Shown here piece after piece: positions 1 to 8,090 of a DNA stretch of 64,000 nucleotides (position 1 is its first letter; each line of letters starts with the position of its first letter). Made by a program: the position numbers and the translations under genes. The notes under the pieces are model-generated. The model was not told the origin of the DNA and made no database searches. It worked only from the letters and a program-made list of their open reading frames with translations. The stretch is taken from the IMG/VR virus record IMGVR_UViG_3300042691_039251, positions 25,679 through 89,678 of that record; one strand, written 5' to 3'. This stretch comes from a virus.

Positions 1-2
1 AC

Positions 3-251
3 GTCCACGCTGATTTTTCGACTTGGACTTTCAGCGCCTGCTTCGTCAATTCTGAAGAGTATGAGGGAGGCTCGCTCTGTTTTCCTAGACAAGGAGTAAA
101 GAAGAAATTAGACAGAGGAGATGTAGTAGTCTTTCCAGGTGGTCTGACTCACCTCCACTACACTGAGAACATTCAAGAGGGAGAGAGAATAGTCTTAGTC
201 GGACAATCAATGCCTTATAAACAAGACCACAGATTGGGAAAACCTCTCTGA
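3..251 (+). CDS. 2-oxoglutarate/Fe(II)-dependent oxygenase (prolyl 4-hydroxylase-like), 3' part
   Basis: The 82 C-terminal codons of a gene that begins left of the window. Seen: an HAD triad (HxD, the first two Fe ligands) at the start, EGGSLCF, then GDVVVFPGGLTHLHY, giving the distal histidine, and an arginine in GERIVLV where the family binds 2-oxoglutarate. This order (HxD, GG-x-L, FP-x6-H, R) is that of the P4Hc/2OG-FeII oxygenase fold, which hydroxylates prolines or other substrates. It lies just upstream of a glycosyltransferase, in a phage with Gly-X-Y collagen-like fibres, so a fibre substrate is conceivable but unproven. The N-terminal half is not visible. Confidence 0.75.
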   Translation, partial: VHADFSTWTFSACFVNSEEYEGGSLCFPRQGVKKKLDRGDVVVFPGGLTHLHYTENIQEGERIVLVGQSMPYKQDHRLGKPL

Positions 252-281
252 AACATTTGATCTTTTCACGATAAGAGAAAT

Positions 282-1154
282 ATGAAAAAATTAGTAGTAG
301 CTCGAAGCTGGAGAGAATTTAAGACTCAACAGGCTGCAGCAGTATATAGCCTCTATGAGGTCTTTAAAGATTATGACGTGCACCTCCACTTGGTCATCAA
401 CGATCACAAGAACGAGGCTCTCATAGAAGCATTACGCAAGAAAATGCCGAACTGGAAGATCAACATTTACGATAACCTCTTCTTCGACGAATATGCACTT
501 CTTCGAGGAGCAACTCCTGACCAAATAGCAGAATTTCCGAAATGGATGTGGATCTACCATCTGCTCCTCTATCATTTTCTGTGGCATTCTCATCGGGAAG
601 ACTATGTGCTCACCTACGATGACGACATCTTCTTCAGAGAAAGGCCGGAAGAAGTCTGTCACAAAGTGAATAATAAGATACCTTTTTGCATGGCAGATCA
701 ACATTCTGATTCTGACAAGCCGCTGATGGGAAAACTCGTACTACACTTCGGTAACTGGATCCACGATGAGTATTATGCCTGCTGGGGATCAACTTGGTCA
801 TCTAACAGCGGTTTCATGGGATTGGCCAACAGGGCCATCTTTGAAAATTTCAGCTCACCTGAAGATTTCAGAAAAATGTTGGACATGTTTGAGTACCGGG
901 TTTACCGCCACGAAGACGACAACACTGATTGGAAAGACTACCGAATTCTCCTCCAAGAGCAGTCTTTTCTGGGGATTTTAAACAGAGCTTTCAGCAATAG
1001 AAAACACGCGGTTCTCATTCCAGAATACGGTTACTCGATCAATGATCACAGCATTTCTAAAGTCCACCACTATGTGGCGAAAGCAAAGCTCGCTCCTGAA
1101 TTTCAACAAAGGATCAAATCTAAATACGAAGAACTCTTAAAATTTTTACAATGA
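282..1154 (+). CDS. Glycosyltransferase-like protein with DDD motif
   Basis: 290 residues. A hydrophobic strand running into a DDD triad (residues 113-115, in LTYDDDIFF) is the metal and nucleotide-sugar site expected of GT-A fold glycosyltransferases. The N-terminal part (LVVARSW, then LHLVIND) fits the first Rossmann-like strands. A later SSNSGFMGLANR segment resembles the acceptor-side region of small phage and GT8/GT34-like enzymes. The last four bases (ATGA) overlap the cytidylyltransferase, so the two are probably co-translated. Sugar and acceptor are unknown. The exact GT family could not be assigned by eye. Confidence 0.6.
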   Translation: MKKLVVARSWREFKTQQAAAVYSLYEVFKDYDVHLHLVINDHKNEALIEALRKKMPNWKINIYDNLFFDEYALLRGATPDQIAEFPKWMWIYHLLLYHFLWHSHREDYVLTYDDDIFFRERPEEVCHKVNNKIPFCMADQHSDSDKPLMGKLVLHFGNWIHDEYYACWGSTWSSNSGFMGLANRAIFENFSSPEDFRKMLDMFEYRVYRHEDDNTDWKDYRILLQEQSFLGILNRAFSNRKHAVLIPEYGYSINDHSISKVHHYVAKAKLAPEFQQRIKSKYEELLKFLQ

Positions 1155-1588
1155 AAATAGGAATCACATGCAGCACTTTTGATCTGCTCCACGCCGGGCA
1201 CGTCATCATGTTAGAAGAATCTAAGAAACACTGTGACTATCTGATCTGCGCTCTCCAAGTCGACCCCTCGATGGCCAAGCGGACAGATGGCGTAAAGAAG
1301 AACCCACCCGTCCAATCTCTAGTCGAACGGTATCTGCAATTGGACGCAGTGAAATGGGTCGACAAGATCATTCCCTACACTACTGAACAGGAGCTCGAGG
1401 AGATTTTCATGTCTCTACCAATCAATGTGAGGATCATCGGAGAAGAGTACAGAGAAAAGAACTACACTGCTCGTGAGATCTGTGAGAGAAGAGGGATAGA
1501 GATCATCTATAATAAGAGAGAGCACAACTACTCTTCTTCAGACCTCCGCAGAAGAACGGCCGCAGCTGAACAGAGTAAAAATATATAG
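1151..1588 (+). CDS. Glycerol-3-phosphate cytidylyltransferase-like nucleotidyltransferase
   Basis: 145 residues, the usual length of TagD-type cytidylyltransferases. Seen: FDLLHAGH (HAGH at 14-17), the HxGH nucleotide-binding signature, and YSSSDLRRR (127-135), matching the ISTTxIxxR class motif, plus an RIIGEEY strand. Family members make CDP-glycerol or related NDP-activated precursors; HldE-type enzymes make ADP-heptose. Lying between glycosyltransferases it could supply an activated donor. Which alcohol phosphate it uses is inference. It overlaps the preceding gene by four bases. Confidence 0.8.
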   Translation: MKIGITCSTFDLLHAGHVIMLEESKKHCDYLICALQVDPSMAKRTDGVKKNPPVQSLVERYLQLDAVKWVDKIIPYTTEQELEEIFMSLPINVRIIGEEYREKNYTAREICERRGIEIIYNKREHNYSSSDLRRRTAAAEQSKNI

Positions 1589-1607
1589 ACTAGAAAATCA
1601 AGAATCT

Positions 1608-2147
1608 ATGGCAATTCAAATAAATGCAAGTCTAACCTCTAGAAATAAAGGAGAGCTCACTGCAGCAGTAGTGAAGATTGAGAGCTATCGAATCAACAAG
1701 TTTGCCGGTTTGTACGAGTGTACAATAGCAATGTTTAAGGACCTTGAAGACGCAGCTAATTCCAAGCCTCTTTACAAAGAGGACATTTTCTGCGATATGT
1801 CGCAGAGAAGAGTCATGCCGAATCCAGTATCTCCACAACTGATCTACAACGGAGAAGAAGTCGAGTACCCGACTTACATCACTTTTGAGATGTATACTCC
1901 TGTCGAAATAGTGGAAGAATATGTAGAAGACGAGGTCCAGACAGAAACTTACAATACTTTCGATGAAGAGGGTAATGTAGTCCAATCTACGAGAGAAATC
2001 ACAGTACCTGTGACAAAGACTCGAACAGTGACTAAGAACAAGATTGATATCGAGCTCATTGATGGCGATCCTTACGGCTGGGCATACAATAAATTAAAAG
2101 AGGCTCTAGGAGAAATCTTCGGAGCAGAAAATCTAACAGACTGCTAA
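1608..2147 (+). CDS. Unknown phage protein, possibly structural
   Basis: 179 residues, no recognised family. An acidic and threonine-rich central stretch (about 100-150) has alternating beta-type sequence (VEEYVEDEVQTETY, then VTKTRTVTKNK). The C-terminus (LKEALGEIFGAENL) looks helical. No signal peptide or membrane segment. It ends with TAATG shared with the next gene, suggesting coupled translation. The position among structural and sugar genes hints at a virion component, without direct proof. Confidence 0.7.
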   Translation: MAIQINASLTSRNKGELTAAVVKIESYRINKFAGLYECTIAMFKDLEDAANSKPLYKEDIFCDMSQRRVMPNPVSPQLIYNGEEVEYPTYITFEMYTPVEIVEEYVEDEVQTETYNTFDEEGNVVQSTREITVPVTKTRTVTKNKIDIELIDGDPYGWAYNKLKEALGEIFGAENLTDC

Positions 2148-2638
2148 TGACTGTAGTATCACCTCCTTCTAGTAACACTAACGTCGGAAACGCCGGAGCT
2201 GGTGGTAGCACCACGGAGATCTCAGCGATCGCCTGGGCCACCTCGAGCATCAGCATCAACAACACTCAAGTGAACAGGCTCTACCCAGCGATCTCGTCTG
2301 GGACTCAGAGACCTTTTAGCTGGTTCCACGGCAAGAGCTTCAGGGTGATCAGGCTCGTCTATAATGGCTATCCTTCTGGATACGGTTATACTAACATGAC
2401 ATATCCTTTCAGCTCCTCAGCTACGCCCTATCCTACTCTAGATTACTCTTACCGATATGATACTTACAGCTACATCACCTTCCAAGCATTCGCTACATAT
2501 CCGTACACTTTCAGTGCTTGGGCTCTAGGGTCTTCATCAGCTCCTACTTCAGAGATAACTTCTGCGAATCCGGTGAGCATTTACGTGGCTGATTGGCCTT
2601 CGACGGGATATTTTTACATCTGGGCTAAATTCGTCTAA
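2147..2638 (+). CDS. Unknown Ser/Thr/Tyr-rich protein, possible virion surface protein
   Basis: 163 residues with very high Ser, Thr, Tyr and aromatic content and few charges, for example SYRYDTYSYITFQAF. This is typical of beta-rich extracellular or virion-surface proteins. The Gly-rich start (GNAGAGGSTTE) looks flexible. No family recognised. It is joined to both neighbours by one-base stop/start overlaps (TAATG), so it belongs to the same operon as the glycosyltransferases. Confidence 0.65.
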   Translation: MTVVSPPSSNTNVGNAGAGGSTTEISAIAWATSSISINNTQVNRLYPAISSGTQRPFSWFHGKSFRVIRLVYNGYPSGYGYTNMTYPFSSSATPYPTLDYSYRYDTYSYITFQAFATYPYTFSAWALGSSSAPTSEITSANPVSIYVADWPSTGYFYIWAKFV

Positions 2639-3552
2639 TGAAATTTCATCTAAGTTCGAATTTAGATCCTTGGATAGGATATTCTCTTCTCAAACACTAC
2701 AACTGCTCAGACCACCGCTCTTGCGTCGTCTATTCTCTCTGGGGAGATCGTGGGTACATAACTTACCTCAAGTACTCTCTCATGTCTTTGATCTCATCTA
2801 CTGACGTCAGCGACAGAGCAGATATTTTAATTTTCGTGAGCAGCGATCTCTACGAAGAAACGGTAGATTGTCTAAACGGAATAATCGGCAAAGACTGTTT
2901 TGTGAGAGTAGAGAGCTCTCAAAAATATCTCATTCATACTCATCCTTCCACTCAGAAGTACGATAATTTTCTCATGCTTGACACTGATTCTTTTTTCTTG
3001 GGACGAGACACGATATTCGAGAAGATGGAAAAGTTTTATGCAAACCCTGAGAACTCAAAGACGATGTTCATGGTCAAAGACTTTATCGATTCTAAGACTG
3101 CTTTCTGGACGAGAAAGTCGAGCCACTGTGAAGCACCTTCTCTAGAGAGATATGAATCTTTTTACAAAAAGTCAATCGGTGAAGAGGAGTTCGAGAAGAT
3201 GATGAAAAAGAACTGGTGGGTTTCTTACGCAGTGGCCTACAGCAAAGAGCACTTCAAAGAAGAGGGTTACTCTTCGTACGCAGCCGAAAATTTTCAAATG
3301 GGCCAAGGATGTGATGAGACAGTCTTCCTGACTTGGGCTCACAAAAATTCATATGATCTGCGTGGCATTGAAAAGTTCTTTCCCTGCTACGATCAGTACA
3401 TATCATCTGGAGAGTCAGTATCAGATTTTTTTACAGAGCAGAACATTGCGGCTCTCTATCATCCACTAGTCGGAGAAAATGCTTTGAACATTTGTAACGT
3501 CTTTCTTTTAGCCGAGATAGAGAAGAAGCACGAAGCACTTTTAGAACATTAG
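2638..3552 (+). CDS. Glycosyltransferase-like protein with DTD motif
   Basis: 304 residues. NFLMLDTDSFFLG places a DxD motif (DTD, 115-117) after a hydrophobic strand, as in GT-A fold enzymes. The N-terminal CVVYSLWGDRGYITYLKYSL region resembles the start of glycosyltransferases that scan several acceptor or donor contacts. QMGQGCDETVF in the second half fits the conserved acidic region near the active site in these small phage GTs. Starts in a TAATG overlap with the upstream gene. Donor and acceptor are unknown. Confidence 0.6.
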   Translation: MKFHLSSNLDPWIGYSLLKHYNCSDHRSCVVYSLWGDRGYITYLKYSLMSLISSTDVSDRADILIFVSSDLYEETVDCLNGIIGKDCFVRVESSQKYLIHTHPSTQKYDNFLMLDTDSFFLGRDTIFEKMEKFYANPENSKTMFMVKDFIDSKTAFWTRKSSHCEAPSLERYESFYKKSIGEEEFEKMMKKNWWVSYAVAYSKEHFKEEGYSSYAAENFQMGQGCDETVFLTWAHKNSYDLRGIEKFFPCYDQYISSGESVSDFFTEQNIAALYHPLVGENALNICNVFLLAEIEKKHEALLEH

Positions 3553-3555
3553 AAC

Positions 3556-4368
3556 ATGAAAGCAGTATGGGTCCTAGAAAATTTCAAGGGCGAGTTCTCG
3601 ATGCCATCGATAGAGCTCAGAGTCTTCATCACCTCGGTGGTCCAGTGGAAGAGGTTCTATCCTAATTTTGAGACTGTTCTTTTTTGTACTCAAGACGTCT
3701 ACCAATACCTCAAATCTTTAGACGCGGATTCCCTTTGGGATCAAATAGACACTGACATTCTAGAAACTGAAGATTCAGTCGACAGAAAAAGGTTCTGGAC
3801 CGCAGGAAAATACAAAGTCATGAGGGGCCTCGATGCTCCTTTCGTCCTCATGGACTGCGATCTCTTTCTCACTCAGAAGATAGATGAATCCACATTCGAG
3901 AACGATCTCGTGGTCTGCCATCCAGAGAATGCTGAATTCTACCACTACTTCTGGCAGAAAGAGCACGTCTTCGAAAGCGTAGGAATCGAGAGGCTCCCAG
4001 AAGATCCAGAAGGAAAAGCCTGGAACGTGAGCTTCTTCTATGTAAAAGATCAGAGCTTCAAGGATCTCTATTTAGAGACAGCTTGGGACTGGATGGAGAG
4101 GCTTTCAAAATACGAAGGAGATGAAGAGTGGCAGAACGGCTACATGCTCTACTGCGAACAGAAGCTCCTCTACGATCTATCTCTGAGATCTGGGATCAAG
4201 ACTCATTATCTGAAAAGCGGAATCTCTGATGAAAACCCGATTCACCTCGGAGAAGAAAAGAGGAGAGAAGACCTCAAAACGACTCACCTTCCCTTCCGAG
4301 AACACCAAGCTCGAGAGGCTGTGATCGGATCAGGATTCGAGGCGAAGATAAATGAAATAGTAGGTTGA
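3556..4368 (+). CDS. Glycosyltransferase-like protein with DCD motif
   Basis: 270 residues, three bases after the previous stop. FVLMDCDLFL gives a DxD motif (DCD, 100-102) after a hydrophobic strand. The preceding KRFWTAGKYKVMRGL segment matches the W-x-G-K-x-x donor-binding helix seen in several DxD glycosyltransferases. Third GT-A-like gene in this operon. It is followed by about 200 bases without a gene and a terminator, so it is probably the last gene of the left transcription unit. Specificity cannot be read from sequence. Confidence 0.55.
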   Translation: MKAVWVLENFKGEFSMPSIELRVFITSVVQWKRFYPNFETVLFCTQDVYQYLKSLDADSLWDQIDTDILETEDSVDRKRFWTAGKYKVMRGLDAPFVLMDCDLFLTQKIDESTFENDLVVCHPENAEFYHYFWQKEHVFESVGIERLPEDPEGKAWNVSFFYVKDQSFKDLYLETAWDWMERLSKYEGDEEWQNGYMLYCEQKLLYDLSLRSGIKTHYLKSGISDENPIHLGEEKRREDLKTTHLPFREHQAREAVIGSGFEAKINEIVG

Positions 4369-4506
4369 TTGGAAAGCCTTACACCTTCATAAAAGGGGCA
4401 CTTAAGTTGGAATGTAAGCGAGGAGACTGAATGAAGTCAAAGAAATGCCAATCGTAAAAGCAGATGTCCACGCACCCATCTTCTGCTTTCCTCCTTTTGA
4501 TAAATA

Positions 4507-4538
4507 ATGCCCGATTCACAGTCGGGCATCTATTTTTT
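4507..4538 (+). terminator. Rho-independent terminator
   Basis: An 8-bp perfect stem, ATGCCCGA (4507-4514) with TCGGGCAT (4522-4529), a 7-base loop, then CTATTTTTT. It closes the left glycosyltransferase operon. A weaker hairpin with AAAGCAGA (4457-4464) and TCTGCTTT (4482-4489) lies just upstream; otherwise 4369-4506 shows nothing recognisable. Confidence 0.85.
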
Positions 4539-4574
4539 CCACTCAGTTTTCCGTTTCGAAAAAAATTACTAGAT

Positions 4575-4751
4575 ATGCATACAATAGCATTTATGAAAGC
4601 TCTGTTTGAGAAATGGAAAGCAAAAAAGAAGAATCGTCCGCTGAAAGTCGACGTCATGGATCCCGAGGAGTACTATCTCGGAGGAGAAGCCATGATCGGT
4701 CCCGAGATCCTCAAGGAAAGAAAATTGAAACAAAAAAGAAAAAAGCTATAA
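4575..4751 (+). CDS. Small basic protein, unknown
   Basis: 58 residues from the ATG at 4575 (a second ATG at 4593 would give 52). The reading frame stays open further upstream through the terminator hairpin, so a start inside the hairpin is unlikely. Lys/Arg-rich at both ends (WKAKKKNR and LKERKLKQKRKK) with an acidic DPEEYYLGGEAM centre. No family recognised. It sits between a terminator and the tRNA cluster. Confidence 0.5.
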   Translation: MHTIAFMKALFEKWKAKKKNRPLKVDVMDPEEYYLGGEAMIGPEILKERKLKQKRKKL

Positions 4752-4763
4752 AAATAAGACTTT

Positions 4764-4847
4764 GGCCTGGTGGAGAAATTGGTAGACTCGCCATCTTGAG
4801 GGGGTGGTTCCAGCAATGGAGTGAGGGTTCGAATCCCTCCCAGGTCA
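4764..4847 (+). tRNA. tRNA-Leu (anticodon GAG)
   Basis: Folded by eye: acceptor GGCCTGG/CCAGGTC with one G-U pair, short D arm, anticodon stem CCATC/GGTGG with loop TTGAGGG (anticodon GAG, 4798-4800), a long variable arm (TCCA/TGGA) as expected for class II tRNAs, T arm GAGGG-TTCGAAT-CCCTC, discriminator A. CCA is not encoded. It reads CUC/CUU codons. Confidence 0.92.
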
Positions 4848-4852
4848 CAGAT

Positions 4853-4928
4853 CGTAGGGTAGAGCAGATGGTAGCTTGCGAGGCTCATAACCTCGAGGTC
4901 GTGGGTTCGAGTCCCACCCCTGCAACCA
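4853..4928 (+). tRNA. tRNA-Met (CAT), initiator type
   Basis: Anticodon stem CGAGG/CCTCG with loop CTCATAA (CAT at 4886-4888), T arm GTGGG-TTCGAGT-CCCAC, discriminator A, encoded CCA (4926-4928). The first acceptor pair is a C-A mismatch (4853 with 4924) and the D stem has A11-T24. Both are hallmarks of bacterial initiator tRNAs rather than elongator tRNA-Met or tRNA-Ile(CAU). Of the three consecutive G-C pairs usual at the base of the initiator anticodon stem, two are present and the third is A-T. Confidence 0.88.
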
Positions 4929-4929
4929 A

Positions 4930-5003
4930 GGTCTTGTAGCTCAGTTGGTTAGAGCGCTTCCTTGACATGGAAGAGGTCACCGGTTCGAATCCAGTCGAGA
5001 TCA
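4930..5003 (+). tRNA. tRNA-Val (anticodon GAC)
   Basis: Acceptor GGTCTTG/CGAGATC pairs with two G-U wobbles. Anticodon stem CTTCC/GGAAG with loop TTGACAT gives anticodon GAC (4964-4966). The T loop TTCGAAT is normal, but the T stem ACCGG/CCAGT carries one C-A mismatch. Discriminator A; CCA not encoded. It starts two bases after the CCA of the preceding tRNA, so the cluster is surely co-transcribed. Confidence 0.88.
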
Positions 5004-5026
5004 CATTTTATTCCTTGAAAAACCGA

Positions 5027-5052
5027 GTCCCGATTTCTATCGGGGCTTTTTT
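5027..5052 (+). terminator. Rho-independent terminator after the tRNA cluster
   Basis: Stem GTCCCGAT/ATCGGGGC (5027-5034 with 5039-5046, one G-T pair), TTCT loop, then six T residues. Preceded by an A run. Confidence 0.88.
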
Positions 5053-5101
5053 CGTAGAAGTAAACTTTTCGTACCCTTTGCATATAACTTGCATGAAACA
5101 T

Positions 5102-5132
5102 TTTTCTTTTCATCTTCTTTTTTCTAAAATTG
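5102..5132 (+). promoter_or_regulatory. Candidate promoter, variant of the phage consensus
   Basis: TTTTCT at 5102-5107, 17 bases, then TAAAATTG at 5125-5132, seven bases before the start codon at 5140. It resembles the TTTTCT-N18-TATCTTTT promoters elsewhere in the window but with one base less spacing, and lies directly downstream of a terminator. Confidence 0.45.
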
Positions 5133-5139
5133 TTCAAGA

Positions 5140-5550
5140 ATGAGGAAGATCAGCCTAAAATATAGATTGAGGAAGTTCAGAGTCAGATTTAGAAGAGTCT
5201 GGGACTTCGCTACTCTGAACAGCAAGCGGTACCGCTTGGACGGTGACATTGATCTAGCAGTGAAAATTGTGATCAAGATGATGGTCAAAGAGGGATGTGA
5301 GATCAGGTACTCACAGATGCAGGGATTCTTCCACCTCAATAGGGGTCACCTCTACGCTAAAATTTCTGAATCCACTGTCACCATCATCAATGGAAAATAT
5401 GCTTATGAGCTCATGCTTCCGCCTCAAATAGGATACGACCTCTATTCTCGGATCAAAGCGACAAATGAGAGGCAGCTGCTTAGAGCTGAAAGAGAACACC
5501 GAGAGAGGATAGAAAAGTCACTGCAGGGGATTTATGAAAGCTTAGACTAA
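5140..5550 (+). CDS. Unknown basic phage protein
   Basis: 136 residues. A strongly basic N-terminus (MRKISLKYRLRKFRVRFRR) is followed by a compact alpha/beta-looking core and a charged helical C-terminus (LLRAEREHRERIEKSLQ), perhaps a coiled coil. No motif recognised. First gene of the run of small genes after the tRNA terminator. Confidence 0.7.
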   Translation: MRKISLKYRLRKFRVRFRRVWDFATLNSKRYRLDGDIDLAVKIVIKMMVKEGCEIRYSQMQGFFHLNRGHLYAKISESTVTIINGKYAYELMLPPQIGYDLYSRIKATNERQLLRAEREHRERIEKSLQGIYESLD

Positions 5551-5561
5551 CAAATTGAAAT

Positions 5562-5765
5562 ATGAAAAATTCAGAAGAAACTAAAGTCTATCACAAACAG
5601 ATGATTGAGATGGCTGAGGAATCAAAAAAATTCATCAAAATTCCAGCAGATCAGATACTCAAAGAAGAGGATAATGAGAAGCTGGGAGCGTGGATCAGAG
5701 CCCAGATGATGAAGAAGATTTCAGACTGTAACGCACACATCGATCACGTCAAAAGTTTACAATAA
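5562..5765 (+). CDS. Small charged helical protein, unknown
   Basis: 67 residues, rich in Lys and Glu and predicted almost wholly helical by composition. No cysteine pairs, signal peptide or membrane segment. Spaced 11 bases from both neighbours, as in a phage operon. Function not recognisable. Confidence 0.6.
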   Translation: MKNSEETKVYHKQMIEMAEESKKFIKIPADQILKEEDNEKLGAWIRAQMMKKISDCNAHIDHVKSLQ

Positions 5766-5776
5766 AAACCAACCAC

Positions 5777-6031
5777 ATGTCAGATTATCAAGAAAGGCCG
5801 AACCGTAGTAGAGACGAATTCAGCAGAGAATTCGATCGAAGAGACGACACAGTTTCTCTCAGAGAACAGTTGAAAAAATGGGGGACGCCGGAAGAAAAGA
5901 AAATGATCGCTGAGATCGAGAGAAAAGAAGAAATTGCAAGAGAAAAGAAGAGACAGTACCGAGGAGACGAGCCTGAAAAACTCAACATCGTACCTGACTT
6001 TTCAAAGCACGACGTTAAGAGAGATTGGTAA
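5777..6031 (+). CDS. Small charged, probably disordered protein, unknown
   Basis: 84 residues, about half of them Arg, Lys, Glu or Asp, with low hydrophobic content (RPNRSRDEFSREFDRRDD). The mid part (EEKKMIAEIERKEEIAREKKR) could form a single helix. Probably an extended nucleic-acid- or protein-binding adaptor, but no family is recognised. Confidence 0.6.
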   Translation: MSDYQERPNRSRDEFSREFDRRDDTVSLREQLKKWGTPEEKKMIAEIERKEEIAREKKRQYRGDEPEKLNIVPDFSKHDVKRDW

Positions 6032-6053
6032 CTAAATTTTAAGAACAAACAAT

Positions 6054-6296
6054 ATGGCGTACATTGACGTAGAAGTAGAAGACACCATCGACATCTCGGT
6101 GCGGAAATTTTTCAGAGAGATGAGCGATTCAGAAAAAGATGAAATGAGAAACCTCCTCGGAGTGAAAAAGCCGATGGAACCCTCTTTCATCGATGACGAT
6201 TTCGATCGAGAAGTAACAAAATTGGCTGGTAATCGTTGGAGACTCACCATCGAAGACGAGGAAACAGTATTAAAAATAGCGAAGAAAATCGTATGA
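6054..6296 (+). CDS. Small acidic protein, unknown
   Basis: 80 residues. The opening (MAYIDVEVEDTIDISVRKFF) has the look of short phage proteins of unknown role. The stop codon overlaps the ATG of the next glycosyltransferase (ATGA at 6293-6296). No motif seen. Confidence 0.65.
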   Translation: MAYIDVEVEDTIDISVRKFFREMSDSEKDEMRNLLGVKKPMEPSFIDDDFDREVTKLAGNRWRLTIEDEETVLKIAKKIV

Positions 6297-7318
6297 TAGG
6301 ACTCACCGGGATCCACTCCTTCGTCACAGATCCGAAGAAAGATGTGAACCATCCCAAAAAGTATTTGGAGCACGTGCTCCTCACTCAGCTTCTCAGCGCA
6401 TGGTGTTGGAAACAGACCAACGGTCCGATCCACCTCTACACGACTCCGGCAGATGCTGAATTTCTCGAAAGCATGAAGATGCTCGACATCTACGACCACG
6501 TAGATACAGAGGTCCTCTCTTCAGTGGACGACATTCCTTGGGACGAGTTTGGTCCGGCTTGTAAGATGAAGGTTGCATCATCGCAGAAGAAATTTCCTTT
6601 TGCGACTATCGACAATGATCTCATCTTCAGGACTCCTCTCGAACCACACCTCCTCAATTCAGATCTCACTTTTCTCCACCGAGAAGTCTTCCTCCACCGG
6701 AACTATCCTCCGCTGGAATACCTGGGGAAGAGAGAAGGTTATGAATTTCCCTCTTTTCTCTCGAAGCAGGTCGATCCGATCAATGTCGGTTTCGTCATCT
6801 GGACCAATCCCCAACTCCTCAGAGACTATTGGTCCTACGCTCACGATTACATGAGGGAGAACCGCGGCGAGAGCATCCAACCTGAATGGGCAGTTCCAGG
6901 ACTTCCTAAGTTTTGGAAGAGCCTCTTCGTCGAACAACGGATGCTGCCGGCTCTCATCGAGAGGGACAATTACCAGGTGGTCTCACTCTTCCCACTCAGA
7001 TACTCTGGAGACATTGATGTCTGGGTCGATAGGAAGGGAGAAAAGAAAGACTTTGAAAAAGAGCAGCAGGAAACCGGAATCGACTTCTACCACATGTGGG
7101 GCGAAAAGAACGTCTACTATAATTTGAATCCGCCTTTCTGCGGAGGTAACCAGATCAGGACTCTGTACAGGTTGCTTCAGACTGCTGATGAGACGAAAGA
7201 CGATCAAGTCCTAGCTGCAGTCGATGAGATCGTGCTCTTCACGATCCAAAAGACTCACGCAATGGGGCTCGAAGATTTTTATGAGCTGAGAACATCAATA
7301 AGATACTTGTTAAAATGA
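6293..7318 (+). CDS. Glycosyltransferase-like protein with DND motif
   Basis: 341 residues from the ATG at 6293, chosen because it overlaps the upstream stop as ATGA; the frame also opens earlier at 6236, inside the previous gene. FPFATIDNDLIF places a DxD-type DND at 107-109 after KMKVASSQKKFPF, the donor-binding pattern of DUF6734-like or other GT-A enzymes. NVGFVIWTNPQL and YHMWGEKN are later conserved-looking segments. Four-base overlap with the next glycosyltransferase. Sugar unknown. Confidence 0.6.
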   Translation: MIGLTGIHSFVTDPKKDVNHPKKYLEHVLLTQLLSAWCWKQTNGPIHLYTTPADAEFLESMKMLDIYDHVDTEVLSSVDDIPWDEFGPACKMKVASSQKKFPFATIDNDLIFRTPLEPHLLNSDLTFLHREVFLHRNYPPLEYLGKREGYEFPSFLSKQVDPINVGFVIWTNPQLLRDYWSYAHDYMRENRGESIQPEWAVPGLPKFWKSLFVEQRMLPALIERDNYQVVSLFPLRYSGDIDVWVDRKGEKKDFEKEQQETGIDFYHMWGEKNVYYNLNPPFCGGNQIRTLYRLLQTADETKDDQVLAAVDEIVLFTIQKTHAMGLEDFYELRTSIRYLLK

Positions 7319-8082
7319 AAATAATTACTCACACGAGCAGGACAGACAAAGAGTGGAGCTCCCTCTGCATCGAGTCCCAAAAAGAATTTGCTGAAAAGAG
7401 AGGAATCGAACACCGAGTCTATGAGAACCTCGACATCGACGGTAGATCAAGCGGATGGGCTCGCTTTAGAGCAATGCAGGGAATGCTCATCGGCACTCCT
7501 GTCGGCGAAGGCATCGTCTGGATGGATTCGGATCTCATGGTGATGAACCACGATTTTGATCTAGCAGCGATGGTAAGTGAATTTGAAGCTGACAAGCACA
7601 CTGTGGCCTGTGCCTTTGCAGTCGGAGGCTCATTGGACCTCAGCCTCATCTTTTTTAAGAACGTGATCGATGCGAGAGTGCTCTTCGATTTTGGTTGGGA
7701 TGTGGGCAAATCTGAAGCACAGGGAGAAAGAAGAGACAAGCTTTCATTTGAGCTCATGAACATCCTCTCTCCCAGAAGAATCCAATTTGTCAATCCGACA
7801 GGGCTCCTCTCTCACTGGTACCCAAAATCACCCATCGGTTTCTACAACCACCGAATCGACAGCGAAGAAGGAAAGCTCGGGCTCTTCACGATGAAAAAGC
7901 CGAAAGAGATGCTCGAGGGTTTCAACGACCTCTACGTTCCAGGGACCTTTGCAGTCCACCTCAGAGAGAAGGGACCAAGCCTCCTCCAAGTCTCAAAAGA
8001 GTTCAAACGTTACCGAGAAGGTTTCATGGAAAGCGTCATTGAATCGAGATCTCTGGCGAGAGATTTGGGACCTAAACAATAA
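7315..8082 (+). CDS. Glycosyltransferase, GT34-like (galactosyl transferase GMA12/MNN10 type), DSD motif
   Basis: 255 residues. W48ARFRAMQGML followed by GIVWMDSDLMVMN (DSD at 71-73) matches the W-x-K/R ... VWxDxDaxixN signature of GT34-like alpha-glycosyltransferases. LSLIFFKN, and HLREKG near the end, fit the later acceptor and metal-histidine regions. Overlaps the preceding gene by ATGA. Family resemblance is moderate, and the phage substrate is unknown. Confidence 0.65.
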   Translation: MKIITHTSRTDKEWSSLCIESQKEFAEKRGIEHRVYENLDIDGRSSGWARFRAMQGMLIGTPVGEGIVWMDSDLMVMNHDFDLAAMVSEFEADKHTVACAFAVGGSLDLSLIFFKNVIDARVLFDFGWDVGKSEAQGERRDKLSFELMNILSPRRIQFVNPTGLLSHWYPKSPIGFYNHRIDSEEGKLGLFTMKKPKEMLEGFNDLYVPGTFAVHLREKGPSLLQVSKEFKRYREGFMESVIESRSLARDLGPKQ

Positions 8083-8090
8083 CATTCTAC

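Noticed and set aside
4613-4939. 108-codon open frame running through the tRNA genes
   Set aside because: It is a chance frame overlapping two well-folded tRNAs and a different small gene.
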